DNA of 64,000 nucleotides from contig NZ_VKKZ01000025.1 of NCBI RefSeq assembly GCF_008271745.1, forward strand, positions 186,001 through 250,000. Direction: 5' to 3'. Source of the DNA: Rufibacter glacialis (GTDB lineage: Bacteria; Bacteroidota; Bacteroidia; Cytophagales; Hymenobacteraceae). This document shows, piece after piece, positions 53,386 to 61,813 of this stretch. The stretch's first letter is position 1, and the number at the start of each line of letters is the position of its first letter. The position numbers and the translations under genes are program-made. The notes beneath the pieces were generated by a model. The model ran no database searches and was not told the DNA's origin. It saw nothing but the letters and a program-made list of their open reading frames with translations.

Positions 53386-53706
53386 CTATTTGGTTTTGGC
53401 CAACTGCGAGATAGGATTCTCCTTAACAAACGCATGAAAAGCCTTTTGCTGGTCGGCATTCAGGGTTTGAAGAAGTGCGGCCGTGAATTTCTCATTGATG
53501 GCAGCCTCATTAGACTTGTCTCTTTTGAGTTCTTCCCTGCGGGCGTTCTCCAGTTTAGTTACCTTCAGGTACTCTGCCTCATTCAATTTTAAGGCATTGG
53601 CAATCTCCCGGGCCACGGCGGAGGCCGAAGGCGTGGTTTGGGCTGTTGAAACCCCTAGTAAAGAAAAGGACAGCACTAGGGCTAAAAGAGTAGATTTTAT
53701 CTTCAT
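53386..53706 (-). CDS. Small secreted helical protein
   Basis: A 106-residue protein with a Sec signal (MKIKSTLLALVLSFSLLGVS, cleavage near TAQ). The mature part is one hydrophilic helix-rich domain (VAREIANALKLNEAEYLKVT; FTAALLQTLNADQQKAFHAF), reminiscent of Spy/DUF4890-type periplasmic proteins with their LNxxQ-like motif, but without clear family signature. Monocistronic, with a strong terminator. Compare 22410-22919. Confidence 0.68.
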   Translation of the reverse strand: MKIKSTLLALVLSFSLLGVSTAQTTPSASAVAREIANALKLNEAEYLKVTKLENARREELKRDKSNEAAINEKFTAALLQTLNADQQKAFHAFVKENPISQLAKTK

Positions 53707-54400
53707 ATAACATTGGGTTAGGTTAGCCAGTAGGAGATCTTCAAATATTACTTTAAAAATATATTTTTTGATTCCTTTGTGACAAAAGTATATTCTTTTT
53801 AGATAATTACATAATTTTCTTAAAAAAATACTTTTAAAGGATAAATCCTAGCTTTTTCTAAGTCCGTTGATGGATCTTATTTAACCCAACCTCACTTTTG
53901 CAACAATTTTCAATTAATAAGGAATAAAAAGGAAAGCGCATAGTTAGGCTTAATGCCATGGAAGTACTTGCCCCAGCATGAAATAGGTTAGCCCTGAATA
54001 GTTATTCCAGGAACCTCCCTCCGCTTTCAATGGATAATTTAGGGGCCAAGGCACCTCAGAGCAGGTCAAGTCATAAGCTTAGCAGTGCTTTCAATTAGCT
54101 TACTTCGGTCCCTGGATCAATTATGCGGGGACAGAGGACTTGATGTTTGAGTTACCAACTTCCAATACAACCCAAATGGAGCCTGAAAGTCGTTTCTTTG
54201 GGGTTGTAGGCTCTGCAGGAAAGAGTGGTTTGGGTGCACTACGGCTGCCTATTCCAGACAGCAGCGCAAACGATTAATAAGGCAGGAGTTCACCATGGTC
54301 TGACAAGCCGCCTATGAAACCTTGGATAGGATCTTTAGACTGTAAGAGGCCCCAGGCGAAGACCAATTCTAGCTTTGATAGATTTAGCCTACTTTCCTCT
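53707..54400. other. Intergenic region without a supported gene
   Basis: The first 150 bp are AT-rich (promoter of the minus-strand gene). The remainder shows no conserved frame; the short frames on either strand have no family likeness. Confidence 0.5.
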
Positions 54401-54432
54401 GGTGGCTTGGGTATTCTTTTATCCAAGCCACC
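54401..54432 (-). terminator. Hairpin downstream of the ArsC/YfgD gene
   Basis: A 10-bp stem (GGTGGCTTGG / CCAAGCCACC) with a 12-base loop lies 20 bp after the stop. It lacks a T run. Confidence 0.45.
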
Positions 54433-54451
54433 AGCAGGAGACCAAGCGATT

Positions 54452-54799
54452 CTACAGAATAGTCAGCACGTTCTCTGGCGGCCTGCCTATAACGGCCTTA
54501 TCCCCATTAACCACGATAGGCCGTTCCAGTAGAACCGGGTGTTGGACCAATACCTGAAGCCACTCCTCAGAGGTGAGGTGCTGTCCCACGTAGACCTCCT
54601 TGTATAGCTTTTCGCTTTTCCGGAGAAGATCTTCGGGGCCTAATTTCAATTTGTGCAGAAGTCCCTTCAGTTCCTCTATAGTTGGGGTGTCAGAAAGGTA
54701 GTGGATGACGTTGACTTCCTGCCCGCTGTTCTGGATCAATTCCAGGGCCTGCCGGCTCTTGCTGCAACGGTTATTGTGGTAGATGGTGATCATATTCAA
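54452..54799 (-). CDS. ArsC/YfgD-family glutaredoxin-like protein
   Basis: A 115-residue thioredoxin-fold protein. HNNRCSKSRQALELIQNSG (Cys12 at the active site), the DLYKE-type block SEKLYKEVYVG and the ending LLERPIVVNGDKAVIGRPPE match the arsenate reductase (glutaredoxin) family. The closest pattern is E. coli YfgD rather than plasmid ArsC. No arsenic efflux genes adjoin, so an arsenate role is only one possibility. A second ATG two codons in (54793) may be the true start. Confidence 0.85.
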   Translation of the reverse strand: MNMITIYHNNRCSKSRQALELIQNSGQEVNVIHYLSDTPTIEELKGLLHKLKLGPEDLLRKSEKLYKEVYVGQHLTSEEWLQVLVQHPVLLERPIVVNGDKAVIGRPPENVLTIL

Positions 54800-55349
54800 A
54801 GTTTACTCATGTTTTAGCACCTAAAGCAGGTAAGAAACTTCTCCTCAGCCTGTAAACGTCCTGCCTCCCTGCTAAGGTAGAGTTCTGGTGCCTCCTGTCC
54901 AACTCCCTGGTAAATGTAAAGAGCCAGAAAAGCGTGGGTTTGTAAGAATGCCTTCTTATGTAGCTGCCATATTTTCTTTGATTTTAGCTCCTGCCTACCA
55001 CTTATTTCATCAAAGGCTCTTTGATAAAGAAAACTTCTACCTTAAATCAACGCAAAGCATAAACTAGATTGATTTATTCCTACATCCATCTTTCACCTTG
55101 TCATTGCCTGCATCTCTCACCCAAAGCATCTTTCTCGTCATTCTGCTTTACATAATTCTAATTTTGCAAAAAATAAACGCATCTTCCATATCTTTTTCTA
55201 TAAGCAAGTAGTATAACTCAAGAGTAGTTCATACTTGCCGTAAAAGGATAATTCCAATAAATATACACTAAACACAAATGCATTCTTTACCCAAATACCC
55301 ACGATACATGCTATAATTTTTACTAAAAATCTTTCAAAAGAACAGCACC
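54800..55349. other. AT-rich intergenic region
   Basis: No gene, repeat or RNA gene was recognised. The last 200 bp are strongly AT-rich and likely hold the promoter of the next gene. Confidence 0.5.
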
Positions 55350-55796
55350 ATGGATCCCAAGGCCTCTTTGCTACAGCACACCTCCCTGTACGAACTCAAT
55401 CTGTATCCCCTGGAGCAAATTCTGCAACTAACCTGGCTTCAACCGCCTTCTTCTAAGGAATATGAAACCGGTACCTTGGCCTTGCTGGAGACCCTGAAAC
55501 AACACCCTCTCAAAAAATTGGTCGTGGATTGCAGTAACCGGGGCAATCCTGCCCCACAGGATTTGTTATGGCTTACCCACCGGGTGTTTCCTTTTTTTTG
55601 TGCCATGGAAGTGAAGTACCTGGCCCTGGTAGTGCCCCAAAACCCCGACCATGCCCGTAACCTGGAAAGCTGCATCATGACGGCCCAAGTGACCTTTCTC
55701 CTGCAATTCTTCCATACCACTAAAGACGCGACAAAATGGTTGGCCCAGGTAAACGAACCCATGGAAAGTAAACCTATGGCCCAAGTGGAAGACTGA
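55350..55796 (+). CDS. Uncharacterised protein, possibly STAS/SpoIIAA-like
   Basis: A 148-residue cytoplasmic protein, not firmly recognised. The order of strands and helices is like a STAS/SpoIIAA-like domain: a start strand (LTWLQPPSSKEYETGTLALL), KKLVVDCSNRGNPAPQDLLW, VKYLALVVPQNPDHARNLES, and an end helix (FHTTKDATKWLAQVNEP). Such proteins are frequent hypothetical proteins in Cytophagales. Stands alone. Confidence 0.62.
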   Translation: MDPKASLLQHTSLYELNLYPLEQILQLTWLQPPSSKEYETGTLALLETLKQHPLKKLVVDCSNRGNPAPQDLLWLTHRVFPFFCAMEVKYLALVVPQNPDHARNLESCIMTAQVTFLLQFFHTTKDATKWLAQVNEPMESKPMAQVED

Positions 55797-56134
55797 ATAC
55801 CTATTCCTTTCAGGAAGGGAACACGTACTGAAGGCAACTTCCTTTAAGGTCAAATCATCCTTACCCCAAAGAGCTACTTCGTTGCGAAACATGTCCCTGC
55901 GACCAAGGCCGAAAGACCATCTGCCGGGGGAAAGTTTGTTTTTAGGGAGATTTGGCAAAAGGAGCCGAAAATCAGGTGGAAGCTTTATTTAGGGATAACC
56001 TGTAAACAAACGGCAATTGCGTTAAGGGAGTGTTTTGGTGAAAACAGCCGAAAAGCAGGAAGATTGGCCTCTTCTTACCGCCGTTTCCGTTTCAAATCCG
56101 TTATACCCCAAACAAAACTCAATTCCACCGGATT
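55797..56134. other. Intergenic region
   Basis: No gene or clear structure seen. Confidence 0.4.
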
Positions 56135-56377
56135 ATGACGCAAAGGGAAGTAACCGATCAAGACAACCTCACCTGGACCTGCGTGCAGGCCTACGCAGGA
56201 CTGGAAGGCAAAGCCGCCGAGAAAGCCACTGAACTCTCTGAAACAGATGAAGGCACCGTGACCGTGGTGTGCACCCCCAGCGGGCAGGCCCAGACCGTGC
56301 GGCTGCAACTTCCCACAGATTGGCTGGATGAAACCACCGACGAGGAACTGGTGCACGAGATTGAGCAAGCCCGTTAA
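56135..56377 (+). CDS. Uncharacterised 80-residue protein
   Basis: A small acidic soluble protein without signal. It contains a strand-rich middle (GTVTVVCTPSGQAQTVRLQL) and a helical acidic end (TTDEELVHEIEQAR). Not recognised. Codon use and the clear ATG start support a real gene. Confidence 0.55.
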   Translation: MTQREVTDQDNLTWTCVQAYAGLEGKAAEKATELSETDEGTVTVVCTPSGQAQTVRLQLPTDWLDETTDEELVHEIEQAR

Positions 56378-56566
56378 CCCCCATCATGGTTACGGCTTGT
56401 ACCCAACCAGCTTGCTTAACACTCTAGGAAAACCGCTGCCTCTCGCCTGTACCTCGGCTAAATGCCGGCCGGGATTCTAGCAAGGAGCGGCGGTTTTTAT
56501 TTATCTGAATACCTGAATTTATGCCAATCCCGTACATCTTCTTATGGCCAACGCCTTGTTAGATGT

Positions 56567-57796
56567 ATGGAACGCAACGAGTACCAAACCCTGACAGTGA
56601 ATTCTGAGGTACCTGCCCACCTGGTGCCGGAAAATGAAGCGGAAAGGCTCAAAGCCCTCTACCGCTTTGAGATCCTTGACACTCCCCAAGAAGCTTTCTT
56701 TGACAAGATTACTGCCTTTGCCGCCAAGATCTTTGACGTTCCCAGCGCCTTCATCTCCCTGGTAGACCTGGACCGGGTGTGGTACAAATCCAATAAAAGC
56801 AACTTACAGGTGGCAGAAGTGCGGCGCGAAGACAGCCTCTGCTCCATCACCATTCTGGGCCAAGACGAAGTAACCGTTTTCTCTGACACCTTTCAGGTAC
56901 CCAACCTGGTTACCAGCCCTTATGTGAAGGCCGAGGGAGGCATCCGGTTTTATGCGGGCGCTCCGCTCACTTCCTTTGACGGGCACAACCTGGGCACCGT
57001 ATGCGTGGTAGACAGCAAACCGCGGGGCATCAGCGCAAAGGAAAAGGAGATTCTGCAAGACCTGGCCCAAATGGTGGTAGCGCAACTGGAGTTACGGTCG
57101 GTTTCCCTAAAAGCAGCCCGAAAACATGATGAACTCCTTTCCAGCCTTGGAAACGAGGTGGTACCTGCCCAGGAACACGTCACTAATCTCCTGGCGGGAA
57201 TAGAAGTAGAGGACGGTTTGCCCGCTGCCACCAAGGCCCTGGCCGCGGAAGCCCTGGAAAGCAGCCTGGCCCTGCAAGACACCCTCCAAAGTCTGCTACT
57301 GGAATCTGCCCGGGACGAAGTCTCTTTCCTGCTGCACCCCACCGTTACCTCCATTGCCGAGGTAGCCCGCAGCACCGTGAAAGAAATGGAGGCCCTGGCC
57401 GCCGAGAAACAGCAGGACATTTACTTCATGGTGGCCACCGGCCGCGAGATGCGCATTGACGCCCAACTCATGCACCAGGCCTTCAGCAACCTGGTCAAGT
57501 TCGGCATTGTGTATTCACCGCCGGGTTCTTTCATTGCCCTGGATATTTTTGAGGCCGACCACCTCCTGCACGTGGACTTCACCTATGAAGGCCTGGTTTT
57601 ACCGGACCATGAGCTCCGCAAGCTGTTTTTGCGGCAATATTCTGTTCCGACCCAAAGCCCCCAACCCGTGGCCATTTCGGGTGATGAACTGCTGGAGGCA
57701 AAAAAAATCATTGATGCCCACAAAGGCACCGTCACGGCCAAATGCCAGGAAAAAGGCAAGTCCTGCAAAATCATGGTGGCATTCTCCATTACCTAA
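56567..57796 (+). CDS. GAF-domain protein with degenerate histidine kinase half
   Basis: A 409-residue cytoplasmic protein. The ATG at 56567 (MERNEYQTLTVNSEVPAHLV) is chosen; an upstream extension has no likeness. An N-terminal segment (ERLKALYRFEILDTPQEAFF) leads into a GAF domain (about residues 35-175; PSAFISLVDLDRVWYKS, IRFYAGAPLTSFDGHNLGTV). The second half has the size and spacing of HisKA-HATPase, but the H-box lacks an HDL-type histidine motif (RKHDELLSSLGNEVVPAQ) and the ATP site lacks the DxGxGI and GxGLGL glycine motifs. The N-box is only partly kept (HQAFSNLVKFGIVYSP). It is probably a ligand-binding scaffold or pseudo-kinase. Confidence 0.8.
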   Translation: MERNEYQTLTVNSEVPAHLVPENEAERLKALYRFEILDTPQEAFFDKITAFAAKIFDVPSAFISLVDLDRVWYKSNKSNLQVAEVRREDSLCSITILGQDEVTVFSDTFQVPNLVTSPYVKAEGGIRFYAGAPLTSFDGHNLGTVCVVDSKPRGISAKEKEILQDLAQMVVAQLELRSVSLKAARKHDELLSSLGNEVVPAQEHVTNLLAGIEVEDGLPAATKALAAEALESSLALQDTLQSLLLESARDEVSFLLHPTVTSIAEVARSTVKEMEALAAEKQQDIYFMVATGREMRIDAQLMHQAFSNLVKFGIVYSPPGSFIALDIFEADHLLHVDFTYEGLVLPDHELRKLFLRQYSVPTQSPQPVAISGDELLEAKKIIDAHKGTVTAKCQEKGKSCKIMVAFSIT

Positions 57797-58137
57797 ACCA
57801 GTTAGGAAAACTAGTCTTGCTCACTGCCTTGCGTTTACCTGCCTTTTCCCAAAAACACCATAAAACCAATACTTACTTGGCAGCCGGTCCTTCCAAATCC
57901 TTACTGGCAATAACGGCTTTCCGGCCTTGTTTCTGTTCCTGGCAACCAGCCCACCCTCCTCTTCCACGGGAGAAAGACGTTGTACGTAACTGATAGACAG
58001 CTCTGCCCCCTTCTTCAGCCAGGAAAAAGACAGGAGAGATCAGGCAAAAATGTATTTCCTTGAACAGAATAAATCTTAGCTTTAAGCTACGGCTGGCATC
58101 TTGCCCAGTTCCTATTATTTCCTTACCGCAACACCTC
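57797..58137. other. Intergenic region
   Basis: No gene supported. The S9 peptidase frame is open back to a TTG at 58060, but homology and signal peptide start at 58138. Confidence 0.45.
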
Positions 58138-60315
58138 ATGAACAAACAACTTCCGGCTGTCCTGCTGCTGTGGCTGGCCAGCTTTTCCTGGGCATGGGCC
58201 CAACAACCACAGAACCTGGTTCAGGTAACCGACCTGCTCAAGATCAAACAAGTAGGCACGGTGGCGCTGGCACCAGACGGCAGACAGGTGGTGTACACCG
58301 TCACCGCCATTGAGCCCGACCCCGAGAAAAAGAACGACTACCGCTATACCACCCAACTGCACCTGCAGCCCTCCAGCGGCAATGAGCCGGCGCGCCAGCT
58401 CACCTACGGCAGCAACGCCAGCCAACCAGCCTGGAGCCCAGATGCTAAACAGCTGGCCTTTGTGCGGGTAGTGGACGGGAAACCCCAGATTTTCCTGCTG
58501 TCTTTCGCTGGCGGCGAGCCGGTGCAGCTCACCAGGTTCAAGTACGGGGCCAGCCAACCGGTCTGGAGCCCCAACGGCCAGCAGTTGCTGTTCACCTCGG
58601 GTATCGCCCTAAATGAGTTGCTCTCAGATTCCACCCTGAACCCGGGCCGGGAACTACCCAAGTGGTCGTATGAGAAACCAGGGTTCTTCCAGAATGAGAA
58701 CCTCCGTACCAACCCGGCCAAACCTAACCCAGACGGCACCCTGGCAGAAATCAGGGGCTACCTGGACCAGAACGAGAAAGACAACAAAGCCAAGGTCATC
58801 AACCAGCTCCGGTTCCAGGAAGAATCCACCACGTCCTCCAACCTCAACCTCTCGCACATCTTTCTGATAGACGCCAAACCCGGGGCCACGCCCAAAGACC
58901 TTACGGCCGGGTTCGTGTCCAGCAGCAACGCCAGCTTCCTGCCCAATGGCCGCCAAATCATCTTTGACGCGGACGCTGATGCCGCCGAGAACCCCACCCG
59001 CTCCCAGGAAAGCGCTATCTACCTGGTGAACACAGACGGTACCGGCTTAAAGCAGCTGCTGGGCAAGAAAGGCATGTCTTATTCCGGCAGCACCGTGTCC
59101 CCGTCGGGTAAATGGCTGGCATTCCAGTACAGTCCTTCTAACCGGGTGGCCATTCCGGCGCTGGGACTGGTGCCAGTGAACGGCAGTCCCACAGAAATGG
59201 TGACCATTGCCCATGACCGCAACAAAGGCAACCTCACCTGGAGCGACAATGACAAGTACCTGTACTTCAACTCCCCTTCCAACGGCGGCATCCTGCTGAA
59301 CCGGGCAGATGTGCAGAAGCGCAAGGTGGAGCCCCTCACGGAGGTGACCAAAGGAATTGGAGCTTTCGACCTGAAGAAAAACCAGCTGGTGTACGCCCTC
59401 ACGGAGGTGGCCAACCCCAATGAGCTGTATGCGGCTACCGCCGAGGCGAAAAAGCCCGTGCGCCTCACCTCGCTCAACCACGATTGGGTAAGCCAGAAGA
59501 AACTGAGCCAGCCCGTAAAACACACCTTTACCAACACCAAAGGCCAGACCGTGGAATATTGGGTCATGAAACCCACTAATTACGTGGAAGGCCAGAAATA
59601 CCCCCTGCTCCTGGAGATCCACGGCGGTCCCACGGCCATGTGGGGGCCCGGCGAGAGCAGCATGTGGCATGAGTACCAGTATTTCGCATCCCGGGGCTAC
59701 GGCGTGGTCTATGCCAACCCCCGCGGCTCTGGCGGGTACGGCGAGGAGTTCATGCGCGCCAACATCAAGGACTGGGGTGCCGGCCCAGCCAGCGACGTAC
59801 TCACCGCCTTGGATCAAACCGTGGCCCAAGGCTGGGCCGATACCGCCCGCCTGGCCATTACCGGCGGCTCTTACGGCGGCTACCTGGTCTCCTGGATTCT
59901 GGGTCATGACAAACGGTTTAAGGCGGCCTGTTCGCAGCGGGGCGTGTATGACCTGAGCACCTTCTTCGGGGAAGGTAATGCGTGGCGCCTGGTGCCCAAC
60001 TATTTTGGGGGCTACCCTTGGGAAGAGGCGCACAAAGGCCTTATCCAAAGCGAATCTCCGCTGACGTACGTGCAGCACATCACCACGCCTCTTATCATCT
60101 TCCACGGGGAAAATGACCTGCGCACCGGCGTAATCCAAAGCGAGATGCTCTACAAAAGCCTGAAGGTGCTCAACCGACCGGTGGAGTACGTGCGGCACCC
60201 CGGCGCCACGCATGAGATCACCCGCACCGGCAACAACCGCCAACGCATAGACCAGATGCTGCGCACCTATGAGTTCTTTGAGCGTTACCTACAGCAGAAT
60301 AAAGAAATCAGATAA
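58138..60315 (+). CDS. S9-family prolyl oligopeptidase-like peptidase
   Basis: A 725-residue secreted serine peptidase. Signal MNKQLPAVLLLWLASFSWAW is cleaved before QQPQN. Residues 30-440 are a TolB/WD40-type propeller (SQPAWSPDAKQLAFVR, SQPVWSPNGQQLLF repeats). The C-terminal alpha/beta hydrolase has the nucleophile motif GGSYGGY with Ser578, Asp660 in HGENDLRT and His692 in HPGATHEI. The pattern is that of dipeptidyl peptidase IV/acylaminoacyl peptidases, which cut small peptides. No operon partner; a bidirectional terminator follows. Confidence 0.92.
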   Translation: MNKQLPAVLLLWLASFSWAWAQQPQNLVQVTDLLKIKQVGTVALAPDGRQVVYTVTAIEPDPEKKNDYRYTTQLHLQPSSGNEPARQLTYGSNASQPAWSPDAKQLAFVRVVDGKPQIFLLSFAGGEPVQLTRFKYGASQPVWSPNGQQLLFTSGIALNELLSDSTLNPGRELPKWSYEKPGFFQNENLRTNPAKPNPDGTLAEIRGYLDQNEKDNKAKVINQLRFQEESTTSSNLNLSHIFLIDAKPGATPKDLTAGFVSSSNASFLPNGRQIIFDADADAAENPTRSQESAIYLVNTDGTGLKQLLGKKGMSYSGSTVSPSGKWLAFQYSPSNRVAIPALGLVPVNGSPTEMVTIAHDRNKGNLTWSDNDKYLYFNSPSNGGILLNRADVQKRKVEPLTEVTKGIGAFDLKKNQLVYALTEVANPNELYAATAEAKKPVRLTSLNHDWVSQKKLSQPVKHTFTNTKGQTVEYWVMKPTNYVEGQKYPLLLEIHGGPTAMWGPGESSMWHEYQYFASRGYGVVYANPRGSGGYGEEFMRANIKDWGAGPASDVLTALDQTVAQGWADTARLAITGGSYGGYLVSWILGHDKRFKAACSQRGVYDLSTFFGEGNAWRLVPNYFGGYPWEEAHKGLIQSESPLTYVQHITTPLIIFHGENDLRTGVIQSEMLYKSLKVLNRPVEYVRHPGATHEITRTGNNRQRIDQMLRTYEFFERYLQQNKEIR

Positions 60316-60334
60316 AGGATCCTGACCGGATAGT

Positions 60335-60362
60335 GTAGAGACAAGGCATGCCTTGTCTCTAC
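60335..60362. repeat. 28-base perfect palindrome
   Basis: Two 14-base halves are exact reverse complements with no loop (left half GTAGAGACAAGGCA). It lies between the S9 gene and its terminator. Similar GTAGAGAC palindromes are, from memory, widespread intergenic repeats in Bacteroidota and cyanobacteria. Confidence 0.75.
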
Positions 60363-60431
60363 GGTGGTGGCCTGATCGCCTTCTCCAATGCAATACCTTC
60401 CTTTAAAGGCAGTTTCACCAAAAACATCCAC

Positions 60432-60469
60432 AAAACAGAAGAGCGGCCCAAAGGCCGCTCTTCTGTTTT
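60432..60469. terminator. Bidirectional terminator between the S9 peptidase and SusD genes
   Basis: A perfect 17-bp stem (60432-60448 with 60453-60469), 4-base loop CAAA, with A and T tracts on both sides. Confidence 0.92.
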
Positions 60470-60470
60470 T

Positions 60471-61787
60471 TTAGATTGCCGGATCAGGCGGTGTGTTAGG
60501 GTTGTTCAGGCGTTCCTGATCTGGGTACGGGTAGAAATTGCGGTTACGTTCAGCCGTGGAGGCAGGCGGCCCCGGACGGTTGAACCGGCGGCTGTCTTCC
60601 CATTTCATGCCCGTGAGATAGAGTTCAGCAGAGCGCTGTTTGTAGACTTCCAGCAGAAGGGCTTCTCTGGTCACGGCACCGCTGTAGGCCGGCAAGGCCG
60701 CATGCACCCCAAAGGGATCACCAGTGGTCTGGGTTCTTACCTGATTGATGAGCGCCAGGGCTTCGGTCAGAGAACCATTGCTCCGCAAGGTGGCCTCGGC
60801 CTTGATCAGCTTCATCTCGTCTGGGAGGTACACCGGAATGGGGGTAGTCTGGGTGTTGAAAAAGCCGCGCAAGGTCTTCACCGGGTCGCCATTGACCACC
60901 GCATCCGGGGTGGTGAGGTAGAAGTTGTAGCGGGCATCACCTGCCTCAAACAACTCGGCGGGCAGCCCAAACCTATCACGGGGCTTGAAATAACTCAGGA
61001 TAAAGATGGTGTTGTAGATAGGATTGGGGCTCAAGGTGCTGTACACGTATTCTGACCGCTTGGTAAGGTCTACCAGGTTGGCGTTAGAAATGGCCGCGGC
61101 GTGGTTACCGGCAAAAAGGTTGTACCGGGCATTGTACGCATACAAAGTGTTTTTCAAATCAAAGGAAGAACCGGCTACCAGGGTGGTGAATTCCGGTGAA
61201 ACCGGAGTGGCGTCTAATAAAGCGATTCCGGCATTCAGATGGGAAATGGCTGCCGCCAGCACCTCAGTGCGGGGTTTGAAGGTGACCTTCTCTGTGCTGC
61301 TGGTTTCGGTGTTGGCTTGTTCAAAAGAAGTAGCCAGGGTGCCCAACGCCATGGCCTTGAACAGGTGAGCCTGGGCCATGATCCCGCTTAAGGTCCCTCC
61401 CGTGAGGGTAGAGATGGTGGGAGCATTTTCTATTATTTGCTCGCTCATACTCATGGTGCGCTGCATCCTGGACCACAGGTTCAGGATGTTGCCGTTGAAG
61501 GAAGGCAGCGCAGAACCACCCGCCTCCAACTCCAGGATATTGGTAAAGGTGGCAATGCCTTTCAACTCGCGGCCCGTGACCCCGGGGTACAGGTAGGCCG
61601 CTTCAACCCCAGCGGTGGAGTAGAACTGCCGAAGCCCCACGCTGTAGGCGATGATGCCTTCACGGGAGGTAAGCACCTCCAGGTCACTGGCGGCGTTAGG
61701 GTTGGCTAAATCCAGCTCGCAGCCGCTCATCACCAGCAGGCCGCCAGCCAGAGCCCCTATCTTTAGATATGATCTTATACTTTTCAT
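60471..61787 (-). CDS. SusD/RagB-family nutrient-binding lipoprotein
   Basis: A 438-residue outer-membrane lipoprotein. Its signal MKSIRSYLKIGALAGGLLVM is followed by SGCELDL with the lipobox cysteine. Helical SusD features are visible: an N-terminal DLANPNAASDL (common DLxxxP-type opening), a TPR-like region (about residues 60-230), LPDEMKLIKAEATLRSNGSL in the second half, and the closing FYPYPDQERLNNPNTPPDP. SusD proteins form the lid over the SusC channel. The stop lies just beside the terminator at 60432-60469. The susC gene is upstream (its stop at 61814), with 26 bp between them, on the same strand. Confidence 0.92.
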   Translation of the reverse strand: MKSIRSYLKIGALAGGLLVMSGCELDLANPNAASDLEVLTSREGIIAYSVGLRQFYSTAGVEAAYLYPGVTGRELKGIATFTNILELEAGGSALPSFNGNILNLWSRMQRTMSMSEQIIENAPTISTLTGGTLSGIMAQAHLFKAMALGTLATSFEQANTETSSTEKVTFKPRTEVLAAAISHLNAGIALLDATPVSPEFTTLVAGSSFDLKNTLYAYNARYNLFAGNHAAAISNANLVDLTKRSEYVYSTLSPNPIYNTIFILSYFKPRDRFGLPAELFEAGDARYNFYLTTPDAVVNGDPVKTLRGFFNTQTTPIPVYLPDEMKLIKAEATLRSNGSLTEALALINQVRTQTTGDPFGVHAALPAYSGAVTREALLLEVYKQRSAELYLTGMKWEDSRRFNRPGPPASTAERNRNFYPYPDQERLNNPNTPPDPAI

Positions 61788-61813
61788 GGATGTTCTGATT
61801 TGGAGGTAAAACG

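Noticed and set aside
54452-54799. An arsenic resistance operon around the ArsC-like gene
   Set aside because: No arsR, arsB or acr3 neighbour; the protein looks more like YfgD.
53707-55349. Large non-coding gaps examined for tRNA or rRNA genes
   Set aside because: No cloverleaf with a TTCRA-type arm, CCA-end or rRNA-like sequence was found by eye; covariance-model searches were not possible here.
59047-60243. A 398-codon antisense frame opposite the S9 peptidase
   Set aside because: Same cause: shadow of a well-recognised peptidase with an intact catalytic triad.
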